A DNA stretch of 6,531 nucleotides from UBA9732 sp963609725 (GCA_963609725.1 CAVDLI010000081.1:1-6531), one strand, 5' to 3'. Positions 1 through 6,301 are shown, numbered from the stretch's first letter. Numbers and translations are program-made. The notes: generated by a model from the letters alone, not told the origin.

Positions 1-17
1 ATTTCGATTGACAAATT

Positions 18-55
18 AGCCACCGCTAGAGTGAAAACTTTGCGGTGGCTTTTTT
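18..55 (+). terminator. Rho-independent terminator for an incoming plus-strand transcript
   Basis: A perfect 9-bp stem, AGCCACCGC (18-26) with GCGGTGGCT (42-50), encloses a 15-nt loop and runs straight into six T residues (50-55) on the plus strand. The GC-rich stem plus U-tract is the standard intrinsic terminator form. Read on the minus strand the hairpin is followed by AATTTGTC, a poor U-tract, so it probably acts mainly on plus-strand transcription. This implies a plus-strand gene ending at or before the left edge; a TGA at 9-11 and a TAG at 17-19 are possible stops, but the reading frame cannot be known here. That gene would converge with the decarboxylase genes of this window. Confidence 0.8.
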
Positions 56-101
56 GAAAAACACTATTATGCTATTACTTGTCTGTATTATTGTTTTTGA
101 G

Positions 102-136
102 GGTTTTGAAGTTTTTGCAAAACCTTTTTATTTTTT
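102..136 (+). terminator. Weak second plus-strand terminator-like hairpin
   Basis: GGTTTTG (102-108) pairs with CAAAACC (118-124) across a 9-nt loop. A T-rich tail (TTTTTATTTTTT, 125-136) follows on the plus strand. The stem is only 7 bp and mostly A-T, and part of the tail is the complement of the lysine codons and stop of the small minus-strand gene, so the resemblance may be partly accidental. On the minus strand no U-tract follows, so it is not a convincing terminator for the oadB transcript. It could back up the stronger terminator at 18-55. Confidence 0.3.
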
Positions 137-253
137 CTTTCCAATCTTATTAAGAATTAAAACCACAAGAAAAATGCCACCCATAGCAACAGCTAATAAG
201 CCCCAAGCAAGGAACCCCATTCGTACAGCTTCTTGAACATATACTTCAGACAT
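128..253 (-). CDS. Very small OadG-like (gamma-type) membrane subunit of the Na+-translocating decarboxylase
   Basis: This 41-codon gene (ATG at 253-251, TAA at 130-128) follows the beta-subunit gene after 15 nt. A GAGGAG Shine-Dalgarno at 268-263, 9 nt before the ATG, fixes the start. The product begins MSEVYVQEAVRMGF. It has one hydrophobic helix at about residues 13-34, containing AVAMGGIFLVVLIL, and ends in a basic NKIGKKK tail. OadG-family subunits of oxaloacetate and methylmalonyl-CoA decarboxylases are small proteins with one N-terminal membrane helix of this Gly-rich type that anchor the complex. Known gamma subunits usually add a cytoplasmic tail of some 40 residues or more; here almost nothing follows the helix. 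Position directly after oadB is the main argument for the role. The sequence match is by pattern only, so it could be an unrelated single-span protein. It is short enough to be missed by automatic gene callers. Confidence 0.7.
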   Translation of the reverse strand: MSEVYVQEAVRMGFLAWGLLAVAMGGIFLVVLILNKIGKKK

Positions 254-262
254 ACTTCAACT

Positions 263-268
263 CTCCTC
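263..268 (-). promoter_or_regulatory. Shine-Dalgarno of the small OadG-like gene
   Basis: On the minus strand, GAGGAG (268-263) begins immediately after the oadB stop codon and lies 9 nt before the ATG at 253. A canonical site in such a short intergenic gap is good evidence that the 41-codon ORF is really translated. Confidence 0.75.
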
Positions 269-1354
269 TTATTTGAACATAGAAAGAATGAGGCCACCGG
301 CAAGAACGCTTCCAATTTGACCTGCAACGTTCGCACCCACAGCAAAAGGCAAAAGGAAGTTTTGCTTATTTGCATCATTTCCAACTTTTTGCACAACTCT
401 TGCAGACATTGGGAAGGCCGATATCCCTGCTCCTCCAATTAAAGGATTAACTTTAGAATCTTTTGGTAAAAACAAATTAACAATCTTAATAAAGAATACG
501 CCACAAGCTGTATCAAAAATAAAAGCTAAAAGACCAAAACCAATTATCATAAGGGTTTGAACTGTCAATAGATCTGGGCCTTTCATCATTGGAGCAATTG
601 CAAGACCTAGCAAAAGAGAAATAAGAGGAGAAAGAACATCTTGAGCAGCTCTAGAAAGAGAATCAAGAACTCCACACTCTCTAATGAGGTTTCCAAACAT
701 AAGCATACCAACTAATGCAGCAGAATCAGGAGCCATAAGGGAACAAATGATAGTAACTATAATTGGGAAGACAATGCGCGTGAAATGAGAAACATCAGAG
801 GCTTTGTACTTCATTTGAATTTCTCTCTCGTGTTTTGTGGTTGTTGCTTTGAGAACTGCCGGCTGAATAATTGGGACAAGCGCCATATAACAATAAGCAA
901 CAATTAAAATTGGTGCGACAAATTGAGAATTAAGCCTTTGTGAAACTAAAATTGCAGTAGGACCATCAGCTGCACCAATAATACCAATAGAAGCAGCATC
1001 ATTGAGAGGGAAGAACAGGGACGCTAACATCATAGTAAGAAAAATTCCGCCCTGCCCTGCAGCTCCTACAAATATAAGCCATGGTTTTTGGATTAACGGT
1101 CCAAAATCTATCATTGCACCAATTCCAATGAACAGTAACAAAGGAAAGACTTCAAACTTATCAATTCCAAAATTATAAAGCCAAGAAAGAATTCCAATAT
1201 CATCTGCAATAACAGAACCTGGAAGATTTACCAAAATAGCTCCAAAGCCCATTGGTAAAAGCAATGTTGGCTCCATTTTCTTGCTTATTGCAAGATATAT
1301 TAAAACCAACCCCACAAAAATCATAATTACTTGGTACACTAATTCGTTTTCCAT
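269..1354 (-). CDS. oadB: Sodium ion-translocating decarboxylase, beta subunit (OadB/GcdB/MmdB family)
   Basis: Integral membrane subunit of biotin-dependent decarboxylases. It takes CO2 from carboxybiotin and couples its release to Na+ export across the cytoplasmic membrane. The 361 residues are complete and start like the family, with a first helix at about 8-23, then EPTLLLPMGFGAILVNLP at 28-45. The Na+-site segment GAADGPTAI places the key aspartate at D130 (equivalent to D203 of Klebsiella OadB). The NPLIGGAGISAFPMSAR segment has N303, G307, S312 and R319, at exactly the spacing of Klebsiella N373, G377, S382 and R389, so the pump looks functional. The length fits the short form of about 370 residues seen in glutaconyl- and methylmalonyl-CoA decarboxylases as well as some oxaloacetate enzymes, so the symbol is a family label and the substrate is undecided. 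No alpha (carboxyltransferase) or biotin-carrier gene lies in the window. There is no clear Shine-Dalgarno before the ATG, and the frame is closed upstream by TAA, so no earlier start is available. Confidence 0.93.
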   Translation of the reverse strand: MENELVYQVIMIFVGLVLIYLAISKKMEPTLLLPMGFGAILVNLPGSVIADDIGILSWLYNFGIDKFEVFPLLLFIGIGAMIDFGPLIQKPWLIFVGAAGQGGIFLTMMLASLFFPLNDAASIGIIGAADGPTAILVSQRLNSQFVAPILIVAYCYMALVPIIQPAVLKATTTKHEREIQMKYKASDVSHFTRIVFPIIVTIICSLMAPDSAALVGMLMFGNLIRECGVLDSLSRAAQDVLSPLISLLLGLAIAPMMKGPDLLTVQTLMIIGFGLLAFIFDTACGVFFIKIVNLFLPKDSKVNPLIGGAGISAFPMSARVVQKVGNDANKQNFLLPFAVGANVAGQIGSVLAGGLILSMFK

Positions 1355-1402
1355 AGCACAATATTACTGTTTTAGAGGAATAAAAGCAGTTAGAAAAAGC
1401 CA

Positions 1403-1432
1403 ATAATATCTAATTTTACAGACTTTTTACAA
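1403..1432 (-). promoter_or_regulatory. Candidate sigma-70-type promoter for oadB
   Basis: On the minus strand, TTGTAA (1432-1427) is followed after 18 nt by TATTAT (1408-1403), placing a start near 1396 and a leader of about 40 nt before the oadB ATG. The -35 element lies inside a 12-bp inverted repeat, which would suit control by a DNA-binding regulator. The region is very AT-rich, so hexamer matches are easy to find by chance. Read-through from the upstream membrane-protein gene is an alternative, since I see no good terminator between the two. Confidence 0.45.
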
Positions 1433-1475
1433 AAATTATTTGAGATTTTTGTAAAATGAGTTCTTTTTGCAAAAA
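1424..1475. repeat. Three AT-rich near-palindromes, TTTTT(RY)AAAAA, upstream of oadB
   Basis: Three related elements stand in the 128-nt gap between the CmpB-like gene and oadB: TTTTTACAAAAA (1424-1435), TTTTTGTAAAA (1446-1456) and the perfect palindrome TTTTTGCAAAAA (1464-1475). Their centres are 22 and 18 nt apart. The first two also form a perfect 12-bp inverted repeat (1425-1436 with 1445-1456, 8-nt spacer). No U-tract follows this inverted repeat on either strand, so it does not look like a terminator. It covers the candidate -35 element and could be an operator. I cannot name a regulator, and AT-rich composition alone could produce such elements. Confidence 0.45.
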
Positions 1476-1482
1476 CCTCTCC

Positions 1483-2325
1483 TCATTTATCCTCTTTTTT
1501 AGAAAGTAGTTTTTCACGTATTTTTGCAAAAGCTTCCTCATGTTTTGTAGAATGCATTGTTGGGAATACTCTAATAAGACGCTTTTGAATTCCTGTAAGT
1601 TCTTTCTCTTTTTCGTTTATGTTAATCTTAAGAACCTCAAGCCTCGATTGAGCATCTGCTCTTGAGTCCATAATTGAATCAACAAGTTTTTGGCCACTCT
1701 CACTCTCTTTAACTTTGATAGCTCCGTCTGAAAGTTTCTTTCCAATTTCATCAGAAACCTGATGAATCTGTTCTGCAATTTTATCAATTTCTTCAAGTTT
1801 TTTATTGAAATGGAATACACTTGCAGAAGTTGCAATCAAATCTACAATCATTGAAATTGAGAATATTGGAAGTGCAATATATGTCACAAGAGACGGCAAG
1901 TGTTGAACAAAAAATGCAATAGACGGGTGAATAAAGTCAATGAGAAGAACACAAGCAAGACCCCAAATGAGAGAAAATGCAAGACATACATATCCGCCAA
2001 TATTCAAAGGCATTCTAGAATAATCCCACCAGCGGTGATGAAATATCTTTTCCATTAAAAACCCCGTTATGAGTTCAAGCACAGATGTAAGAACAACAGA
2101 GCCAATGAACAATATCCAAAAGTTCTCCTTAAGAGGTTCCAAGAGAAAAACAACTATAACAACTCCAAATCCATATATTGGGCAAATGGGGCCATTAAAG
2201 AAACCCCGGTTTTCAAAAACACCTCTCACACAGGCTGCAAAAATAACTTCAACAGCCCATCCTAAAAAAGCATAAATGAAAAAAAACCAAAGATAATTAA
2301 TAATTGTCGCTAAAGTAGGTGACAT
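1483..2325 (-). CDS. CmpB/DUF1113-family membrane protein (annotated as putative ABC transporter permease), with coiled-coil tail
   Basis: This complete 280-residue membrane protein starts at an ATG with GGAGG (2335-2331) 5 nt upstream. Hydrophobic segments lie at about residues 8-31, 48-62, 70-91, 110-131 and 145-170. The family signature is clear: GWAVEV near 22, NRGFFNGPICPIYGFG at 39-54, ELITGFLMEKIFHHRWWDYS at 84-103, and MPLNIGGYVCL at 105-115. These match the PF06541 family (ABC_trans_CmpB, formerly DUF1113), whose transporter label is weakly supported and whose true function is unknown to me. Residues from about 174 to 247 are charged and rich in E, K and I, consistent with a long cytoplasmic coiled coil; a basic end (KIREKLLSKKEDK) follows. 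No ATPase or substrate-binding partner lies next to it, which argues against a simple ABC importer reading. It sits between the nifJ terminator and oadB, but a functional link to either is not shown. Confidence 0.85.
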   Translation of the reverse strand: MSPTLATIINYLWFFFIYAFLGWAVEVIFAACVRGVFENRGFFNGPICPIYGFGVVIVVFLLEPLKENFWILFIGSVVLTSVLELITGFLMEKIFHHRWWDYSRMPLNIGGYVCLAFSLIWGLACVLLIDFIHPSIAFFVQHLPSLVTYIALPIFSISMIVDLIATSASVFHFNKKLEEIDKIAEQIHQVSDEIGKKLSDGAIKVKESESGQKLVDSIMDSRADAQSRLEVLKININEKEKELTGIQKRLIRVFPTMHSTKHEEAFAKIREKLLSKKEDK

Positions 2326-2351
2326 CTTTTCCTCCGTTGGCTTTTGGTTTG

Positions 2352-2477
2352 CTACAGTTCCTTTTCATCTAAAAGAACAGCTCCTAATACAAATAATACT
2401 ATAGAAAAAGCCTTTATGAAAACATTACGGCATTCCTTTTGAGAGAGGCCTAAAATATACGCAAAAAATGCAAGCAC
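2352..2477 (-). other. Possible small hydrophobic ORF (41 codons, GTG start) in the leader of the CmpB-like gene
   Basis: An open frame from GTG (2477-2475) to TAG (2354-2352) would encode a 41-residue peptide starting MLAFFAYILGLSQK. It has a strongly hydrophobic stretch, FIKAFSIVLFVLGAVLL, and an acidic DEKEL end. It stops 26 nt before the CmpB-like start. The frame is open up to a TGA about 27 nt further upstream, so TTG (2489-2487) is another possible start. No convincing Shine-Dalgarno precedes either start, and the composition of an AT-rich spacer can yield such an ORF by chance. I list it only as a candidate membrane peptide or leader peptide. Confidence 0.2.
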
Positions 2478-2506
2478 AGTGGTTTTGCACAAACTTCCAC
2501 AAAATC

Positions 2507-2541
2507 AAAAAAGGCCACAGCTTTTTACGGCCGTGACCTTT
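2507..2541 (-). terminator. Rho-independent terminator of nifJ
   Basis: On the minus strand AAAGGTCACGGC (2541-2530) pairs with GCTGTGGCCTTT (2521-2510). The 12-bp stem contains two G-U pairs and closes an 8-nt loop; the stem runs into a six-T tract (2512-2507). It begins 38 nt after the nifJ stop codon. It separates nifJ from the membrane-protein gene downstream, so nifJ is probably a single-gene transcript. Confidence 0.88.
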
Positions 2542-2579
2542 GAAAATCTTGAACTATTTAGTACAGCAATTAATGTTAA

Positions 2580-5500
2580 TTAGTCGTTGTACATATCAAT
2601 GAGCTTAAGAAGGTGAGCATAACGTTCTTTTGCTGCTTCTTCATTAGCTTCAAAGAGTTCTGTTGCACGTTCTGGGAACTCACGAGTGAGTCTGCTGTAA
2701 CGAGCCTCGTTCATGAGGAAGTCTTGGTATCCTCCGGCTGGAGCCTTAGAGTCAAGAGTAAACTTCTTCTCTGCTGTTGGGTTATAGCGGAAGAGGTTCC
2801 AATAACCACAATCAACAGCCTTCTTCATTTCCTTTTGACAATTTGCCATACCACCCTTTATAGAGTGCATTTCACATGGAGCATATCCAATAATAAGAGA
2901 TGGACCATGATAAGATTCAGCCTCTGTAATAGCCTTAATTGTTTGAGCTGGATTTGCACCCATTGCAACCTGAGCAACGTATACATAACCATACTGCATA
3001 GCAATCTCTGAAAGACTCTTTTTCTTAACGTCTTTTCCAGCTGCTGCAAATTGAGCAACCTGTCCAAGGTTAGAAGCCTTAGAAGCCTGTCCACCAGTAT
3101 TGGAGTAAACTTCTGTATCAAATACAAAGATATTTACATCTTTCTTTGATGCAATAACATGGTCAAGACCACCATATCCAATATCATAAGCCCAACCATC
3201 ACCACCAAAGATCCATACAGATTTCTTAGAAAGATATTCTTTCTTAGCAAGGATTTCTTTAGCTGTATCACACCCGCAAGATTCAAGAGCAGCAATAAGA
3301 TCTGCTGTAGCTTTCTTATTAGCTTCTCCATCGTCCTTTGTATCAAGCCAAGCCTGAGCTTGAGCCTTAGCAGGAGCATCAGAATCAACAAGACCCTTAA
3401 TTAAGACAGCCAAATCTTCACGAATCTTTTCTTGTCCAATGAAAAGACCAAGACCATGCTCTGCGTTATCTTCAAATAGAGAGTTACACCATGCTGGACC
3501 ATGACCTTCTTTGTCTGTGCAATAAGGAGATGTTGAAGCAGGACCACCCCAAATAGAAGAACAACCAGTTGCATTAGAAATATACATTCTGTCGCCATAA
3601 AGCTGAGTTACAAGACGAGCATAAGAAGTTTCTGCACAACCTGCACAGGATCCTGAGAACTCAAGCATTGGTTGTCTGAACTGGCTACCCTTGACTGTGT
3701 TATCTTCCATTTCTTTCTTAGGAGCAACAGAAGAGACGCAGTAATTGAAGACATCTTGCTGCCCAAGCTCTTCTTCCTGAGGAACCATTTCAAGAGCACC
3801 AACAGGACAAGCACCAACACATACGCCACAACCCATACAATCAAGAGGAGAAATAGCAATTGTGAATTTGTAAACACCCTTGCCTTTTCCTGCTTTAATA
3901 TCCATAACTTGAGCTGATTCTGGAAGATTTTTCACTTCTTCTTCTGTCAAAGCATATGGTCTAATTGTTGCATGAGGACATACGTAAGAACAGTTATTAC
4001 ACTGGATACACTTTGAAGACGTCCATCTTGGAACCATGACAGCAACACCACGCTTTTCATATGCCGATGCTCCAAGCTCAAACTGGCCATCAACATGATC
4101 CATGAAGGCCGATACTGGAAGGCTGTCTCCGTCCATTTTGTCAACCGGCTCAAGAATACTCTGAACCATTTTAACAAGTTCTGGCTTGCCTACAAGTTTG
4201 GATTCTTTCTTCTCGTCTGTTGCTGTTGCCCAATCTGCAGGAATTTCAACCTTTGTAAAGGCTGTTGCTCCAAGGTCAATAGCCTTGTGGTTCATATCAA
4301 CAACATCTTGACCTTTCTTAAGGTAAGACTGTGTTGCTTTTTCTTTCATGTGAGCAATTGCTTCTTCTTGAGGCATAACTTTTGCAAGAGTAAAGAATGC
4401 AGACTGAAGAATTGTGTTTGTTCTCTTTCCCATTCCAATCTTTTGTGCAAGGTCAATAGCATCAATTGTATAAAGCTGAATATTATTCTTTGCAATATAA
4501 CGTTTAGAAGCTGCATCCATGTGATGGTTAAGCTCGTCCATATTCCACTGGCAGTTAATCATGTAAACGCCGTTTGGTTTGACGTCCTGGACCATCTTAA
4601 AGCCTTTTGTTACGTAGCTAGGATTGTGGCAGGCTACGAAATCGGCCTTGTTGATGTAATAAGGTGATTTAATTGGGTTGTCCCCAAAGCGCAAGTGGCT
4701 AATTGTTACGCCACCAGTCTTCTTTGAGTCGTACTGGAAGTAAGCTTGAACGTATTTATTGGTGTAATCGCCAATAATTTTAATTGAGTTTTTGTTTGCG
4801 CCAACTGTTCCGTCTCCACCAAGACCCCAGAATTTGCATTCAATTGTTCCAGGAGCTGCTGTGTTTGGACAATCTTTGTCTTCTTCAAGGCTAAGACCTG
4901 TGACATCATCAACAATTCCAATTGTGAAAGTACGTTTTGGACTTTCTTTTGCAAGTTCTTTGTAAATTGCAAATACGCTTGCAGGTGGAGTGTCCTTTGA
5001 ACCAAGACCATAACGGCCACCGGAGACTTTAACATCATTAAGCCCTGCGTTTGCAAAAGCTGTTACAACATCAAGGTAAAGTGGTTCTCCTTGAGCACCA
5101 GGCTCTTTTGTTCTATCAAGAACAGCAACTCTCTTGGCTGTCTTTGGTAGTGCTTCAACAAGACGATCAGCTGCAAATGGTCTGTAAAGTCTTACTTTAA
5201 TAAGACCAGTTTTCTCTCCATGAGCATTAAGGTAATCAATAACCTCTTCTGCAACATCACAAATAGAACCCATAGCAATGATTACGCGGTCTGCATCTTT
5301 AGCACCATAATAGTTAAAGAGCTTATAGTCAGTTCCCAACTTGGCGTTAATCTTGTCCATGTAACTTTCAACTACGCTAGGAAGTGCATCATAGTACTTG
5401 TTACAAGCTTCTCTGTGCTGGAAGAAGATGTCTCCGTTTTCATGACTTCCTCTCATGTGAGGGTGTTCTGGGTTAAGTGCATGTTCACGGAAAGCTTTAA

Positions 5501-6098
5501 CTGCATCCATATCACACATGTCTTTTAAGTCTTCGTAATCCCAAACAGCGATTTTTTGGATTTCATGGCTTGTTCTAAAACCGTCAAAGAAATTAATAAA
5601 CGGAACTTTGCCTGTAAGAGCAGAAAGATGTGCAACAGGTGCTAAGTCCATGACTTCCTGAACGTTTCCTTCACAAAGCATAGCAAAACCGGTTTGACGG
5701 CATGCCATGACATCACTATGGTCTCCAAAAATGTTAAGAGCATGAGTGGAAACTGTACGAGCACTAACGTGGAATACACAAGGGAGCTGTTCTGCAGCAA
5801 TCTTGTACATGTTAGGAATCATTAAAAGAAGACCTTGAGATGCTGTATAAGTTGTTGTGATTGCACCAGATCCTAAAGCTCCATGAACAGCACCGGCTGC
5901 TCCTGCTTCAGACTGCATTTCAACAACTTTTACTTGTGTTCCAAAGATGTTCTTCAATCCATTGGCACTCCATTGGTCTACTAAGTCTGCCATTGGGCTT
6001 GATGGAGTGATTGGGTAGATAGCAGCAACTTCAGAGAATGCATAACTTACATGTGCAGCTGCGTTGTTGCCGTCCATGGATTTCATTTTTCTTGCCAT
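2580..6098 (-). CDS. nifJ: Pyruvate:ferredoxin (flavodoxin) oxidoreductase, single-chain homodimeric type
   Basis: Cytoplasmic enzyme that converts pyruvate and CoA to acetyl-CoA and CO2 and reduces ferredoxin or flavodoxin using thiamine diphosphate (TPP) and three [4Fe-4S] clusters. The 1172 residues are complete. The N-terminal domain has YPITPSSP (28-35), E64 and R114, at the same positions as the catalytic residues of the Desulfovibrio africanus enzyme. The EKR linker is at 681-683. The two-cluster ferredoxin domain has C697-C700-C703-C707-P and C754-C757-C760-C764-P. The proximal cluster ligands are C818, C821, C846 and C1075. The TPP/Mg motif is GGDGWAYD from 965 with VYSNTGGQ at 997-1004. 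The chain ends close to where the extra C-terminal domain of the D. africanus enzyme (1232 residues) would begin; most bacterial NifJ proteins lack that domain too. GAGGAGG (6113-6107), 8 nt before the ATG, supports the start, as does the typical MARKMKSMDGN beginning. A role in fermentation is more likely than nitrogen fixation, since no nif gene is nearby. Confidence 0.98.
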   Translation of the reverse strand: MARKMKSMDGNNAAAHVSYAFSEVAAIYPITPSSPMADLVDQWSANGLKNIFGTQVKVVEMQSEAGAAGAVHGALGSGAITTTYTASQGLLLMIPNMYKIAAEQLPCVFHVSARTVSTHALNIFGDHSDVMACRQTGFAMLCEGNVQEVMDLAPVAHLSALTGKVPFINFFDGFRTSHEIQKIAVWDYEDLKDMCDMDAVKAFREHALNPEHPHMRGSHENGDIFFQHREACNKYYDALPSVVESYMDKINAKLGTDYKLFNYYGAKDADRVIIAMGSICDVAEEVIDYLNAHGEKTGLIKVRLYRPFAADRLVEALPKTAKRVAVLDRTKEPGAQGEPLYLDVVTAFANAGLNDVKVSGGRYGLGSKDTPPASVFAIYKELAKESPKRTFTIGIVDDVTGLSLEEDKDCPNTAAPGTIECKFWGLGGDGTVGANKNSIKIIGDYTNKYVQAYFQYDSKKTGGVTISHLRFGDNPIKSPYYINKADFVACHNPSYVTKGFKMVQDVKPNGVYMINCQWNMDELNHHMDAASKRYIAKNNIQLYTIDAIDLAQKIGMGKRTNTILQSAFFTLAKVMPQEEAIAHMKEKATQSYLKKGQDVVDMNHKAIDLGATAFTKVEIPADWATATDEKKESKLVGKPELVKMVQSILEPVDKMDGDSLPVSAFMDHVDGQFELGASAYEKRGVAVMVPRWTSSKCIQCNNCSYVCPHATIRPYALTEEEVKNLPESAQVMDIKAGKGKGVYKFTIAISPLDCMGCGVCVGACPVGALEMVPQEEELGQQDVFNYCVSSVAPKKEMEDNTVKGSQFRQPMLEFSGSCAGCAETSYARLVTQLYGDRMYISNATGCSSIWGGPASTSPYCTDKEGHGPAWCNSLFEDNAEHGLGLFIGQEKIREDLAVLIKGLVDSDAPAKAQAQAWLDTKDDGEANKKATADLIAALESCGCDTAKEILAKKEYLSKKSVWIFGGDGWAYDIGYGGLDHVIASKKDVNIFVFDTEVYSNTGGQASKASNLGQVAQFAAAGKDVKKKSLSEIAMQYGYVYVAQVAMGANPAQTIKAITEAESYHGPSLIIGYAPCEMHSIKGGMANCQKEMKKAVDCGYWNLFRYNPTAEKKFTLDSKAPAGGYQDFLMNEARYSRLTREFPERATELFEANEEAAKERYAHLLKLIDMYND

Positions 6099-6124
6099 GA
6101 AAAAATCCTCCTCGATTTAATTGG

Positions 6125-6160
6125 GGTATGAAAAAAGGCTTAAAAGTTCCTTTACACACC
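6125..6160 (-). other. Hairpin in the 5' leader of nifJ
   Basis: On the minus strand GGTGTG (6160-6155) pairs with CATACC (6130-6125) with one G-U. Inside it AAAGG (6153-6149) pairs with CCTTT (6138-6134) around a 10-nt loop. GG (6163-6162) can extend the outer stem onto CC (6124-6123) across a one-base bulge. The right arm carries CCTTTTTTC, so the inner part resembles a short terminator. If transcription starts near 6161, the mRNA would begin almost exactly at this fold, about 10 nt before the ribosome-binding site. It could protect the 5' end or modulate expression; neither is demonstrated. Confidence 0.4.
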
Positions 6161-6167
6161 ACCCTTT

Positions 6168-6196
6168 AGAATACTCATAAAATGGGATATTTACAA
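6168..6196 (-). promoter_or_regulatory. nifJ: Candidate sigma-70-type promoter of nifJ
   Basis: On the minus strand TTGTAA (6196-6191) and TATTCT (6173-6168) are separated by exactly 17 nt. A start near 6161 would give a leader of about 62 nt ending in the GAGGAGG site of nifJ. Spacing and position are good, though both hexamers are imperfect. Confidence 0.5.
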
Positions 6197-6239
6197 TAGA
6201 TGGTGTTTTGTGAAATAGTGCTTTACGAATGATTTTCTT

Positions 6240-6269
6240 ATTATCTTATAAGTTTTGCGCTGTGTCCAA
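6240..6269 (-). promoter_or_regulatory. nifJ: Possible second, upstream promoter of nifJ
   Basis: On the minus strand TTGGAC (6269-6264) and GATAAT (6245-6240) are 18 nt apart, lying just after the stop of the Rpn-like gene. Transcription from here would give a leader of roughly 135 nt. It is an alternative or addition to the promoter at 6196-6168. The AT-rich setting makes the match moderate evidence only. Confidence 0.35.
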
Positions 6270-6301
6270 ATTACATCTTATTTTTTTGAAAATAAAAATC
6301 T

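Noticed and set aside
45..236. A 63-codon plus-strand ORF at the left end
   Set aside because: It begins in the terminator U-tract region and overlaps the small OadG-like gene on the other strand, with no ribosome-binding site.
1200..1403. A 67-codon minus-strand ORF overlapping the start of oadB
   Set aside because: It is an out-of-frame shadow over conserved OadB N-terminal coding sequence, with no ribosome-binding site.
1425..1456. The 12-bp inverted repeat as a terminator of the CmpB-like gene
   Set aside because: Only one of the 12 pairs is G-C. The minus strand continues with AGTCTG and the plus strand with TGAGTT, so there is no U-tract; an operator is the better reading.
2297..2368. 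A 23-codon minus-strand ORF (MKRNCSKPK...) overlapping the CmpB-like start
   Set aside because: It is out of frame with the well-supported gene. Its nearest AGGAG is 12 nt from the ATG, too far, and its sequence shows no recognisable feature.
4095..4667. A 190-codon plus-strand ORF antisense to nifJ, and other plus-strand ORFs across nifJ
   Set aside because: They lie fully inside the strongly supported nifJ frame, have unnatural Cys/Phe/Asn-rich compositions, and have no separate promoter or domain. They are shadows of nifJ codon use.
2580..6098. nifJ as part of a nitrogen-fixation cluster
   Set aside because: No other nif gene is present, and the neighbours suggest fermentative pyruvate metabolism; the symbol is used only for the family.
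6206..6227. Possible Rex (redox regulator) site: TTGTGAAA near TTTACGAA upstream of nifJ
   Set aside because: Only one good half-site is present, and the 22-nt total length with a degenerate second half does not fit the 18-nt Rex palindrome.
6278..6295. AT-only hairpin TTATTTT/AAAATAA after the Rpn-like stop, as a terminator
   Set aside because: The stem has no G-C pair and no U-tract follows on the minus strand, so it would be too weak.
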